DNA of 64,000 nt from Streptomyces sp. CB09001 (GTDB lineage Bacteria; Actinomycetota; Actinomycetes; Streptomycetales; Streptomycetaceae). The stretch is taken from positions 6,067,001 through 6,131,000 of the forward strand of contig NZ_CP026730.1 of assembly GCF_003369795.1 (NCBI RefSeq), given 5' to 3'. Below, in pieces: positions 33,168 to 41,086 of the stretch; position 1 is the first letter of the stretch; every line of letters begins with the position of its first letter. Under the pieces are notes generated by a model. The model saw only the letters and a program-made list of their open reading frames with translations, searched no databases and was not told the DNA's origin. A program made the translations under genes and the position numbers.

Positions 33168-34634
33168 TCAGAGTCGACGTCCCGCGCGGTCCCGCAGGAC
33201 CACCGCCGCCAGGGCCAGGGCGGCCGTCGCGATCGCCGCCGCCGCCCGGAACGCCAGCTGATAGCCCTCGGCCGTGGCAGGCACCGCGGTCACGCCCCGG
33301 CCGAGCAGCCCGTCCGTGCGGGCCGCGGCCAGTGCCGACAACGCCGCCAGTCCCAGCGAACCGCCCACCACCTGCGTGGTGTTGAACAATCCGGATGCCA
33401 GCCCCGCGTCCTCCTCGCGCGCCCCTGACATCGCCAGCCCCGTCAGCGCGGGCATCGCCGCGGCGAAGCCCACGGCCAGGAGCAGCATCGGCGGCAGTAC
33501 GTCCGTGAGGTAGCCGCCGTCCACCGGCGCACGGCTCAGCAGCGCCATGCCGGCCACGATCAGCACCAGCCCGGCCAGCAGCACCCGGTACGCCCCGAAC
33601 CGCCCGATGGTGCGGGCCGAGAGCCCCAGCATCAGCACACCGATCACGACCGGCGCCGGAAGGAACGCCGTCCCCGTCGCCAACTCCCCGTAGCCCAGCA
33701 CCCGCTGGAGGTACAGCGCGCCGATGAACTGGAAGCCGTACATCGTCGCCACCATCAGCACCTGCACGGTGTTCGCCCCCGTCAGCAGCCGTGAGCGCAG
33801 CATGCGCAGCCGCAGCAGCGGACGAGCGGCCCGCGCCTGCCGGACGGCGAACGCGGCGAACAGGGCGAGCGCGGCCAGGGAGAGGAGCACCGTGGTGAGG
33901 GTGCCCGGCCCGCCGGCACCGGTGATCGTGTACACCGTCAGCATCAGCGCGCCCGTGACCAGGGCCGCCCCGGGGTAGTCCACACCGCGACCGCGACCGC
34001 GACCGCGACCGCGACCGCGACCGGGGCCCGCGGCCTCGTCGGGGGCGAGGACCCGGACCGCCGCCGCCCAGGCGGCCGCCCCGATCGGCAGGTTGATCAG
34101 GAAGATCCAGTGCCAGCTCAGGGCCTCGGTCAGGGCCCCGCCCAGGAAGGTGCCCAGTGCCCCGCCCGCCGCGCCGACCGCGCTGAACACCGCGATGGCG
34201 CGGGCCCGTTCGCGCGGCTCGGGGAAGAGCGCGACCACCATGCCCAGCACCACGGCCATGGTCATCGCGCCGCCGACCCCCTGGACGGCACGGGCCGCGA
34301 CCAGCACCTCCCGTCCGGTGGCCACCCCGCACAGCACGGAGGCCGCCGTGAACAGCGCGAGACCGGCGGTGAACATCCGCTTGCGGCCCACCAGGTCGCC
34401 GAGCCGGCCCGCGAGCAGCAGCAGCCCGCCGAACGGGATCAGGTACGCGTTCACGACCCACGCGAGGCCCGGCCCCGTGAAGCCGAGGTCGCGCTGGACG
34501 GCGGGCATGGCCACCGTGACGATGTTGCCGTCCAGGATTGTCATCAGCGCCCCGGTGCACAGGACGACGAGCGACGTCCAGCGGGAGTACGTCCGCCCGC
34601 GTGCCGCGGCCGGTGACTCGGTCGTGATCGTCAT
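33168..34634 (-). CDS. MFS exporter, DHA2 (14-helix) family
   Basis: 488 residues from the ATG at 34634, behind GGAGGGCACG. Motif A GRLGDLVGRKRMF lies between helices 2 and 3, LDGNIVTVAMPAVQRDLG in helix 1 and the motif C-like GGALGTFLGGALTE in helix 5 mark a DHA2 drug:H+ antiporter (EmrB/QacA type). Cytoplasmic loop near residue 210 contains an uninterrupted Gly-Arg repeat (GRGRGRGRGRGRG). It is divergent from a HxlR regulator and probably controlled by it; the substrate is unknown. Confidence 0.85.
   Translation of the reverse strand: MTITTESPAAARGRTYSRWTSLVVLCTGALMTILDGNIVTVAMPAVQRDLGFTGPGLAWVVNAYLIPFGGLLLLAGRLGDLVGRKRMFTAGLALFTAASVLCGVATGREVLVAARAVQGVGGAMTMAVVLGMVVALFPEPRERARAIAVFSAVGAAGGALGTFLGGALTEALSWHWIFLINLPIGAAAWAAAVRVLAPDEAAGPGRGRGRGRGRGRGVDYPGAALVTGALMLTVYTITGAGGPGTLTTVLLSLAALALFAAFAVRQARAARPLLRLRMLRSRLLTGANTVQVLMVATMYGFQFIGALYLQRVLGYGELATGTAFLPAPVVIGVLMLGLSARTIGRFGAYRVLLAGLVLIVAGMALLSRAPVDGGYLTDVLPPMLLLAVGFAAAMPALTGLAMSGAREEDAGLASGLFNTTQVVGGSLGLAALSALAAARTDGLLGRGVTAVPATAEGYQLAFRAAAAIATAALALAAVVLRDRAGRRL
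33985..34023 (-). repeat. CCGCGA hexanucleotide microsatellite in the exporter gene
   Basis: Six or more consecutive CCGCGA units encode alternating Gly and Arg in a loop of the exporter. Copy number changes of six bases would keep the frame. Confidence 0.85.
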
Positions 34635-34732
34635 GGTGACGTGCCCTCCGTTTCTCCGTGCCCCCTTGGGGCACGACTTGTAACGGGGACCATCGTGGGT
34701 AACCCTGGAGTCCGGCATAAGGAGGCAGTCCG
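34635..34732. promoter_or_regulatory. Divergent exporter/HxlR region with CGTGCCCC-N3-GGGGCACG palindrome
   Basis: 98 bases. The inverted repeat at 34657-34675 has perfect 8-bp arms, and a second AT-containing area (ACTTGTAAC...GGTAACCC, about 34676-34712) could hold the HxlR binding site or promoters. Both genes start within 25 bases of these elements. Confidence 0.5.
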
Positions 34733-35134
34733 ATGTCCCAGAGGAACACCCGTGTTACCTCGCAGGTGGTGAACGCGCACGCGTGCCCGGTCCGGGAAGT
34801 TCTTGACAGGGTCGCGGGGAAGTGGAGCGTGCAGATTTTGGTAGCCGCGGCGCACGGCCCGATCCGGTTCACCGAACTGGAGCGCGGCATCGAGGGCATC
34901 AGCCGCCGCATGCTGACCCTGACCCTGCGCAACCTGGAGCGCGACGGCCTGGTGACGCGCACCGTCCACCCGACGGTGCCGCCGAAGGTGGAGTACGCCC
35001 TGACGCCCGTGGCCCGTGAACTGCACGCCTCGCTGCAACAGCTGACGGACTGGGCCGAGCGCAACCGGCTGTACGTCGCCGAGGCCCGCGCGGCCTACGA
35101 CACCGAGCACCAGCCGGAGCTGACGGACGCCTGA
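34733..35134 (+). CDS. HxlR-family transcriptional regulator
   Basis: 133 residues; AAGGAGG lies eight bases before the ATG. Winged helix with the HxlR signature: CPVREVLDRVAGKWSVQIL (with the family's single Cys), GPIRFTELERGIEGISRRML recognition-helix region, TLRNLERDGLVTR and the wing PPKVEYALTP. HxlR proteins sense quinones, aldehydes or oxidants, often through that cysteine, and repress a divergent gene; here that is the DHA2 exporter. Confidence 0.9.
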   Translation: MSQRNTRVTSQVVNAHACPVREVLDRVAGKWSVQILVAAAHGPIRFTELERGIEGISRRMLTLTLRNLERDGLVTRTVHPTVPPKVEYALTPVARELHASLQQLTDWAERNRLYVAEARAAYDTEHQPELTDA

Positions 35135-35150
35135 CGCGGCACCCCTCGGC

Positions 35151-35573
35151 CTACAGTCCGAACAGCTCCGGCCGGGCCGCCAGCTCCTTGAAACGCTGCC
35201 GCGGGTCGGGCACCAGCCTGCGCTCGCTCAGGTCCATCAGCCCGCCGACGGCCTCGACCTCGGCGGCGACCGTGCCGTCCGTTTTGGTGATGAGCTGCCG
35301 GATCCGGAAGGTCTTGCCCTCCCCCCACTCGAAGGCACAGCTCACCGTGACCTCGTCACCGGCGAGCAGCTCCCGCTGGAACCGGAGGGTCGTCTCCAGC
35401 GCCACCGGCCCGACCCCGCGGGCGACCAGGTCCGCCTGCCGGATACCGGCCGCCTGGAGCATCGACCAGCGGGCGTGCTCGGCGTAGTTCAGGTACACCG
35501 ACTGGTTCAGATGGCCCTGGGTGTCGGTCTCGTACCCGCGGACGGTCACGGGAACGGAGAACGGTTCGCTCAC
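35151..35573 (-). CDS. Acyl-CoA thioesterase (4HBT hotdog fold)
   Basis: 140 residues from a GTG at 35573. TVRGYETDTQGHLNQSVYLN places the catalytic Asp and the HLN loop of 4-hydroxybenzoyl-CoA-type thioesterases, followed by the long hotdog helix AEHARWSMLQAAGI and a beta-sheet ending in the LETTLRFQREL segment. Would hydrolyse an acyl-CoA in the cytosol; substrate unknown. It faces the HxlR gene tail to tail with 16 bases between. Confidence 0.82.
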   Translation of the reverse strand: MSEPFSVPVTVRGYETDTQGHLNQSVYLNYAEHARWSMLQAAGIRQADLVARGVGPVALETTLRFQRELLAGDEVTVSCAFEWGEGKTFRIRQLITKTDGTVAAEVEAVGGLMDLSERRLVPDPRQRFKELAARPELFGL

Positions 35574-35627
35574 GGCTGCTGCCTCTCCTCGCACACGTAC
35601 GGACGGACCGATCCTGACATGCGGGTG

Positions 35628-36275
35628 TCACACCTTCCGCGGGGAGGCCAGCAGGTAACGGGCCCGCGTGCGCGGCTCGGTGTGCTCCCCGGTCTGCCAG
35701 CCCGCCCGCTCCAGCGTCGCGGCGCACTCCCGCAGCGCGGCGCCGTCCCCTTCGTACACGGCGACCGCCTCGGGCTGCGGCGTCGCCCGCACCCGGTACC
35801 CGTCCGCGCCGTCCGGACCGGCGGGGCGGTGCCCGGCCGCCTCCAGGGCGAGCGCGGCGGCCCGCACGAGATGCGACCGCTCCCACCCGCACGGCCGGTC
35901 CGTGCTCCCGTCGGGATGCGTCATCCGGCGCAGCTCCAGCAGCCCCTGCCAGGCGCCGTGCACCTCGCGCAGCCGCGCGGGCCCCGAGCCGCCAGGTGCG
36001 GCCTCCTCCCCGCCGACCCGCGCGGCGAACACACCCTCGGCGGCCGGGGCCCCGGCGGGCTCCGGCGCCACCGGCTCTTCCGGCGCGTCGGCCGCCTCCC
36101 GTATCCGGTGCCCGGCCGGGGTCAGGAAGTGGTCGTGCGGGGGGCGCGGATGCCGGAAGGCGAGCCCCCGCTTCACCAGCGCCGCGAGCTGGGCCTCCGT
36201 ACCCTTCAGCCGTCCGGTGACGGGATCGGCGGCGTCGACGACACGCCGCTGCGCGGCGGTGGGCGACAGTGCCAC
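35628..36275 (-). CDS. Protein of unknown function with N-terminal winged-helix-like segment
   Basis: 215 residues from a GTG at 36275; AAGGAGG six bases upstream decides this start over a much longer open frame. Residues 1-70 (TAAQRRVVDAADPVTGRLKGTEAQLAALVKRGLAF, quoted only in part: EAQLAALVKRGLA, then HFLTPAGHRIREA) read like a winged helix with a wing turn LTPAG. A proline/alanine-rich linker follows, then an alpha/beta C-terminal part with HLVRAAALALEAAGHRP. No family recognised. Confidence 0.6.
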   Translation of the reverse strand: MALSPTAAQRRVVDAADPVTGRLKGTEAQLAALVKRGLAFRHPRPPHDHFLTPAGHRIREAADAPEEPVAPEPAGAPAAEGVFAARVGGEEAAPGGSGPARLREVHGAWQGLLELRRMTHPDGSTDRPCGWERSHLVRAAALALEAAGHRPAGPDGADGYRVRATPQPEAVAVYEGDGAALRECAATLERAGWQTGEHTEPRTRARYLLASPRKV

Positions 36276-36313
36276 GGCGTCCCTCCTTCCCCCATCGGTC
36301 ACGCCTTCGAAGA

Positions 36314-36913
36314 CTACGACGGAGGTCTGACATTCCAGGCGGCGATCACCGGCCGCCCGTGCTCCGTGCCCAGCCGGCACAACGTCCCCGTGCCCAGCTG
36401 GAACAGCGCCCCGTGCGAGGGCGGAAGGCCCAGGTGCCGGGCGGTCAGCACCCGCAGGAAGTGCCCGTGCGCCACCAGCACCACGCACCCCTCGGTGTTG
36501 GCGAACGCGGCCTCCACCGTGGCGAGCACCCGGTCGGCCCGCTCGCCCACCTGCTCGGGCGTCTCCCCGGGGCGGTCCGGCGGCCCGGGCGCGACCCCGT
36601 CCGTGAACAGGAACCAGTCCGGTCGGCTCCGGTGGATCTCGACGGTCGTGATCCCCTCGTAGCCGCCGTAGTCCCACTCGTGCAGGTCCGGCTCGATCCG
36701 CACCTCGTGCAGCCCGATCAGCTCGGCCGTCTCCCGGGCCCGCTGGAAAGGGCTGACGAAGGCGGCCCCGATCCGGTGCGACCGGATCAACGGCACCAGG
36801 CTCCGCGCCTGCTCCCGTCCCTTCTCGGTCAGCGGGACGTCCGTCAGCCCGGTGTGCCGCCCGGACCGCGACCACTCGGTCTCACCGTGCCGGACCAGAA
36901 AAAGATCACCCAT
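36314..36913 (-). CDS. Histidine phosphatase family protein
   Basis: 199 residues of the phosphoglycerate-mutase-like branch. LVRHGETEWSRSGRHTGLTDVPLT carries the phosphate-accepting His of the RHGE motif (quoted part: RHGETEWSRSGRHTG), FVSPFQRARETAEL the second Arg, HEWDYGGYEG the catalytic acid loop and VLVAHGHFLRVL the second active-site His. A cytosolic phosphatase with undefined substrate. Same strand as alaA-like gene, 27 bases downstream of it. Confidence 0.88.
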   Translation of the reverse strand: MGDLFLVRHGETEWSRSGRHTGLTDVPLTEKGREQARSLVPLIRSHRIGAAFVSPFQRARETAELIGLHEVRIEPDLHEWDYGGYEGITTVEIHRSRPDWFLFTDGVAPGPPDRPGETPEQVGERADRVLATVEAAFANTEGCVVLVAHGHFLRVLTARHLGLPPSHGALFQLGTGTLCRLGTEHGRPVIAAWNVRPPS

Positions 36914-36940
36914 GCCCCCAGGCTACGGCGGGGGACGCCG

Positions 36941-38149
36941 CTACTGCCGGTACCCGCTCAGGAACCGCCCGATGCGCCCGATCGCCGCCTCCAGGTCCTC
37001 CGCGTGGGGCAGCGTCAGGATGCGGAAGTGGTCCGGGCTCGGCCAGTTGAAGCCGGTGCCCTGGACGACCTGGATCTTCTCGCGGAGCAGCAGGTCCAGG
37101 ACGAAGCGCTCGTCGTCGTGGATCTTGTGGACGGCCGGGTCGATGCGCGGGAAAGCGTACAGCGCGCCCTTGGGCTTGACGCAGGAGACGCCGGGGATCT
37201 CGTTGAGCTTCTCCCAGGCCACGTCCCGCTGTTCGTGCAGCCGTCCGCCGCGAGCGGTCAGCTCGCGGATGGACTGGCGGCCGCCGAGCGCGGCCTGGAT
37301 GGCGTACTGGGCGGGCGCGTTGGCGCACAGGCGCATGGAGGCCAGCATGGTCAGGCCCTCCAGGTAGTCCTTCGCGTGCTGCTTCGGCCCGGTCACCACC
37401 AGCCAGCCGGAGCGGAAGCCCGCCACCCGGTACGTCTTGGACAGGCCGCAGAAGGTCAGCACCACCAGGTCGGGGGCGAGGGACGCGGCCGAGTGGTGCA
37501 CGGCGTCGTCGTACAGGATCTGGTCGTAGATCTCGTCGGCGAAGACCATCAGGCCGTGCCGGCGGGCGAGGTCGAGGATGCCCTCGACGATCTCCTTGGG
37601 GTAGACGGCGCCGGTGGGGTTGTTCGGGTTGATGATGACGACCGCCTTGGTGCGGTCGGTGATCTTCGACTCCATGTCGGCCAGGTCCGGGTACCACTCC
37701 GCCTGCTCGTCGCACAGGTAGTGGACCGCCCTGCCGCCCGCGAGGGTGGTCACCGCCGTCCAGAGGGGGAAGTCGGGGGCGGGGATCAGGACCTCGTCGC
37801 CGTCCTCCAGCAGGGCCTGTACGGCCATGGAGATCAGCTCGGAGACGCCGTTGCCCAGGAAGACGTCGTCCACGTCCACCTCCAGGCCGAGCGCCTGGTA
37901 GCGCTGGGCGACGGCGCGGCGGGCGGAGAGGATGCCGCGCGAGTCCGTGTAGCCGTGCGCCCGGGGCAGCATGCGGATCATGTCCTGCACGATCTCCTCC
38001 GGCGCCTCGAAGCCGAAGAGGGCCGGGTTGCCGGTGTTCAGGCGCAGGACGCTGTGGCCCGCCTCCTCCAGCGCGTTGGCCTGCTCGATGACCGGGCCGC
38101 GGATCTCGTAACAGACCTCGCTGAGCTTGTTCGACTGCCGGAACTCCAT
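36941..38149 (-). CDS. PLP-dependent aminotransferase, AlaA/YfbQ-like
   Basis: 402 residues, fold type I class I aminotransferase. The N-terminus IRGPVIEQANALEEAGHSVL and LNTGNPALFGFEAPEEIVQ is typical of glutamate-pyruvate aminotransferase AlaA (YfbQ). Core motifs: NPNNPTGAVYP, FADEIYDQI with the PLP-binding Asp and Tyr, CGLSKTYRVAGFRSGW with the Schiff-base Lys, and the C-terminal Arg in PDHFRILTL. Alanine synthesis from pyruvate and glutamate is likely. Its start faces a frameshifted HxlR gene, with a palindromic operator in between. Confidence 0.88.
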   Translation of the reverse strand: MEFRQSNKLSEVCYEIRGPVIEQANALEEAGHSVLRLNTGNPALFGFEAPEEIVQDMIRMLPRAHGYTDSRGILSARRAVAQRYQALGLEVDVDDVFLGNGVSELISMAVQALLEDGDEVLIPAPDFPLWTAVTTLAGGRAVHYLCDEQAEWYPDLADMESKITDRTKAVVIINPNNPTGAVYPKEIVEGILDLARRHGLMVFADEIYDQILYDDAVHHSAASLAPDLVVLTFCGLSKTYRVAGFRSGWLVVTGPKQHAKDYLEGLTMLASMRLCANAPAQYAIQAALGGRQSIRELTARGGRLHEQRDVAWEKLNEIPGVSCVKPKGALYAFPRIDPAVHKIHDDERFVLDLLLREKIQVVQGTGFNWPSPDHFRILTLPHAEDLEAAIGRIGRFLSGYRQ

Positions 38150-38179
38150 GCGCGGCTTCCCCTCCGGAATCTGGTGTTG

Positions 38180-38229
38180 CTTGGTTTTACCAAGTAGCAG
38201 CTTGGAAAGTCCAACAAGTTGTCTACACT
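38180..38229. promoter_or_regulatory. Divergent alaA-like/HxlR control region
   Basis: CTTGGTTTTACCAAG (38180-38194, 6-bp arms) and, further on, TTGGAAAGTCCAA and CAACAAGTTG palindromes. TTGGAA (38202-38207) and TACACT (38224-38229) form a promoter for the + strand gene, seven bases before its ATG at 38237, so that transcript is leaderless. AT content is much higher than around it. Confidence 0.6.
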
Positions 38230-38236
38230 GCGTCGC

Positions 38237-38892
38237 ATGTCACCACGTCCTCGCCGTAGCTACGACCAGTACTGTTCCGCCGCCCGCGCGCTCGACGCCG
38301 TCGGCGACCGCTGGACCCTGCTGATCGTCCGGGAGTTGCTCGCCGGTCCGCGGCGCTACACCGACCTGCACGCCGACCTGCCCGGCGTCAGCACGGACGT
38401 ACTCGCCTCGCGGCTCAAGGACATGGAGCGCGAGGGGCTGACGACCAGGCGCCGGCTGCCCCCGCCCGGCGCGGCGTACGTCTACGAACTCAGCGCGCGG
38501 GGACGCGGTCTGCTGCCCGTGCTGGAGGCGCTCGGCGCGTGGGGCGCGGGCGAGCTGGGGGAGCGGCGGCCCACGGACGCGGTGCGCGCGCACTGGTTCG
38601 CCCTGCCGCTGCTGCGGGCCCTGCGGGAGGCCGGCGCGGCGGAGGGGCTCGTGGAGATCCGGCTGGAGGAGGGGGACTTCCACCTGTACGCCGACGCCCG
38701 CGCGGAGGGGAGGACGGTCCCGTGTACGGCGAGGGGCCCGCACCGGGGGAGCCCGACGCCCGGCTCGTGCTGGACGCCGCGACGTGCGCGGCCCTCGGCC
38801 GCGGCGAGGTCGGTCTGCGGGACGCGGTGCGCGACGGCCGCGTCGCGGTGACCGGCGACGGCACGGCGGCCAAGGCGCTGCGGGAGGGCTGA
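38237..38892 (+). pseudogene. HxlR-family regulator interrupted by a frameshift
   Basis: The first frame gives a complete HxlR-type winged helix (residues 1-100: RSYDQYCSAARALDAVGDRW, LIVRELLAGPRRYTDL, RLKDMEREGLTTRR) and continues to EIRLEEGDFHLYADA, then turns into arginine-rich nonsense and stops at 38851. From about 38704 a second frame continues the expected protein: GGEDGPVYGEGPAPGEPDAR, LVLDAATCAALGRGE, TGDGTAAKALREG, stopping at 38892. The break falls in a GCGCGGAGGGGAGG tract and needs a net change of one lost or two gained bases. The DNA-binding domain is intact, so a truncated but working repressor is possible; a sequencing error cannot be excluded. Confidence 0.75.
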
Positions 38893-38897
38893 GACGA

Positions 38898-38926
38898 CAG
38901 AAGGCCCGCCACGGGCGGGCCTTCTG
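38898..38926. terminator. Convergent terminator
   Basis: CAGAAGGCCCGCC pairs perfectly with GGCGGGCCTTCTG (13 bp, ACG loop), six bases after the end of the HxlR gene and just before the stop of the opposing secreted-protein gene. Confidence 0.88.
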
Positions 38927-38934
38927 AGGGAAGG

Positions 38935-39750
38935 TCAGACGCCCGGCGGCACCCGGGACGGCCGCCCCGAGCCCCGGGTCAGCGCGTAGCCGCCGATGCC
39001 CGCGAGCGCGGCCAGCACGGCCCCGATCCCGCTCCACACCCAGCGGTCCGACCACCAGCCCGACGACCAGCCGTCCTCCGGCTCGATCGCGGACAGTACG
39101 GCGCTGCCCTCGCCGTCGTCGCCCTCGGAACCGTTGTCGGTGCCGGACGCCACCGCGATGCCCGGCACCAGCGGCTCCGCCAGCGAACCGTCCACCGCCG
39201 CGGCCCCGCCGATGTCCTTGGAGTCCGCCCGGACCTCGGCGGAGACCGGCACGCCGAGGTCGGAGGTGGGCACGTCCACCGCCGTGAGCCGGACGTAATA
39301 GGTGCCCGGCAGCGGGTCGTTGGCCCACGGCTCGGTCCAGGCGCGCACGGTGCGCAGCACGCAGGCCAGCTCGACGGAGGAGGTGCCCGCGTCCGCGGTG
39401 CGGGCCTGGGCGCCCCACTGGCAGGCCTGGCGGCGGCGCAGACCGTCGTACACGTCGACCCGCCAGGTCTGGGCGGCGTGCGTCTCGGGCAGCTTCACCG
39501 TGGCCTTCACGGTGGGCCGCTGCCCGGCGTCGGCCGGGAACGACCAGTACAGGTAGTCGCCCGCGGCCCCGTTCGCCGTGGCCGCCTGCCCCTGCTCGAA
39601 CTCGGTCGCCGTACGGAAGGACGTGCCGGCCGTGGTCGGCGCGTCACCGTCCCCCGAAGGGCTCGGGGAGGGCGAGGAGTCGGCCGCCGCGGGAGCCGCG
39701 GCCAGGCCGAGCAGCAGCACGGCCGCGCTCAACGCTCGGGTGAATCGCAT
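38935..39750 (-). CDS. Secreted protein with C-terminal membrane anchor, partner of the vWA protein
   Basis: 271 residues. Signal peptide with cleavage after APAAA (about residue 23), a Ser/Pro linker, a beta-rich domain containing YLYWSFPADAGQRPTV and QTWRVDVYDGL with two cysteines, then a GGYALTRG-type membrane helix near residues 240-258 followed by a short basic tail. No family recognised. Its ATG overlaps the vWA gene stop (ATGA), and the vWA protein contains a domain of similar style, so the two are likely to interact on the cell surface. Confidence 0.75.
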   Translation of the reverse strand: MRFTRALSAAVLLLGLAAAPAAADSSPSPSPSGDGDAPTTAGTSFRTATEFEQGQAATANGAAGDYLYWSFPADAGQRPTVKATVKLPETHAAQTWRVDVYDGLRRRQACQWGAQARTADAGTSSVELACVLRTVRAWTEPWANDPLPGTYYVRLTAVDVPTSDLGVPVSAEVRADSKDIGGAAAVDGSLAEPLVPGIAVASGTDNGSEGDDGEGSAVLSAIEPEDGWSSGWWSDRWVWSGIGAVLAALAGIGGYALTRGSGRPSRVPPGV

Positions 39751-41024
39751 CAGTTGGTCCTCCAGATCGCGAACCGCCAGCGAGAGAGCCAGCCCCACAG
39801 CAGACCGGCGACGAAGCCGACCAGCACCAGCAGGCCGAGCAGCCACCAGCCGCGCCCGAGGCCGAAGGCGGCCACGTCGTCGGAGTCGCCCGGGCCGTCC
39901 ACGACGTCGACGGTCAGCTCCAGCGGCAGACCGGGCGCGGTCTTCACGCCGGCGGCCACCGAGAAGGAGTTGGTGACCTGGAGGCACACGGCCTCGGCCG
40001 CCGCGGACGCCTCGTCGTCGTTGTCGCTCTCCGCCTTCGGGTACCGCAGCCCCGTCGAGAGCACGTCGGTACGGCCGTCGCCCGCCGCCTCACCGCGCAC
40101 GATCTCCCGGCCGTGCACCGTCACCGCGCGCAGCAGCACCCCGTAGGACGGGTTCACGGCCCGGTCGGCGCCCACGCTCACCGAGGCGCGCAGCTCCTGG
40201 CCGGGCTCCACGTCCACCCGGTACCAGCGCTGCTGCCCGAACTCCTCGCGATCGGTGTACAGCCCGGACTTGAGCGTCGGCGCCTTCGCGCACGCGTCCG
40301 CGCCCTCGGTGGCCACCGGCGTCACCACCGGGTCGGCCGCCCGGTCCACCAACTGGTTGACCTTGTCGGTCAGCTCGTCGGTGTGCTCGACCGAGGTGTA
40401 CGTGCCGCCGGTCGCCTCGGCGATGCAGCTGAGCTGCTGCCGCATCTTGGCGTTGGGGACCAGGCCCAGGGTGTCGATGGTCAGCCCGATGCCCTTGGCG
40501 GCGATCTCACGGGCCACCTCGCACGGGTCGAGCGGGGCGCAGGTGTCCTCGCCGTCGCTGATCAGCACGATCCGCTTGGAGCCGTCGCCGCCGTCGAGGT
40601 CGTCCGCCGCCTTGAGCAGCGCGGGCCCGATCGGCGTCCAGCCGGTCGGCGACAGGGTCGCCACCGCCGTCTTCGCCTCGGTGCGGTCCAGCGGGCCGAC
40701 CGGGTAGAGCTGCGCGGTGTCCTTGCAGCCGGTCTTGCGGTCGTCGCCCGGGTAGTCCGCGCCGAGCGTCCGGATGCCCAGCTCCACCTCTTCCGGCGTC
40801 GCGTCGAGCACCTCGTTGAACGCCTGCTTCGCCGCCGCCATGCGCGTACCGCCGTCGATGTCCCGCGTCCGCATCGAACCGCTGACGTCGAGCACGAGGT
40901 CGACCTTCGGCGCGTCCTCACCCGTGGGTTCACCGGCGCTCGCCCCGGCCGGGAACGCCATCCCGGCCGCCAGCGCGGCGAGCAGGGCACAGGCACCCGC
41001 CGCCAGCCGTGTTCTTGTGATCAT
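39750..41024 (-). CDS. Secreted, membrane-anchored von Willebrand factor A domain protein
   Basis: 424 residues. Signal peptide (cleavage after GASA, about residue 30), then a vWA domain with the MIDAS site DVSGS at residues 46-50, the conserved Thr in SPTGWTPIG and the Asp in VLISDGEDTC. A beta domain (about 245-370) follows, and a C-terminal helix (about 390-412, GWWLLGLLVLVGFVAGLLWG) with a basic end anchors it. vWA domains bind protein ligands through a metal ion. Operon with the smaller secreted protein. Confidence 0.87.
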   Translation of the reverse strand: MITRTRLAAGACALLAALAAGMAFPAGASAGEPTGEDAPKVDLVLDVSGSMRTRDIDGGTRMAAAKQAFNEVLDATPEEVELGIRTLGADYPGDDRKTGCKDTAQLYPVGPLDRTEAKTAVATLSPTGWTPIGPALLKAADDLDGGDGSKRIVLISDGEDTCAPLDPCEVAREIAAKGIGLTIDTLGLVPNAKMRQQLSCIAEATGGTYTSVEHTDELTDKVNQLVDRAADPVVTPVATEGADACAKAPTLKSGLYTDREEFGQQRWYRVDVEPGQELRASVSVGADRAVNPSYGVLLRAVTVHGREIVRGEAAGDGRTDVLSTGLRYPKAESDNDDEASAAAEAVCLQVTNSFSVAAGVKTAPGLPLELTVDVVDGPGDSDDVAAFGLGRGWWLLGLLVLVGFVAGLLWGWLSRWRFAIWRTN

Positions 41025-41086
41025 CGGCGGATCCTATTGATCAGTGGTGCCGCGCTCCAAAACGAGACCGCGCCGATGCCCGGGCT

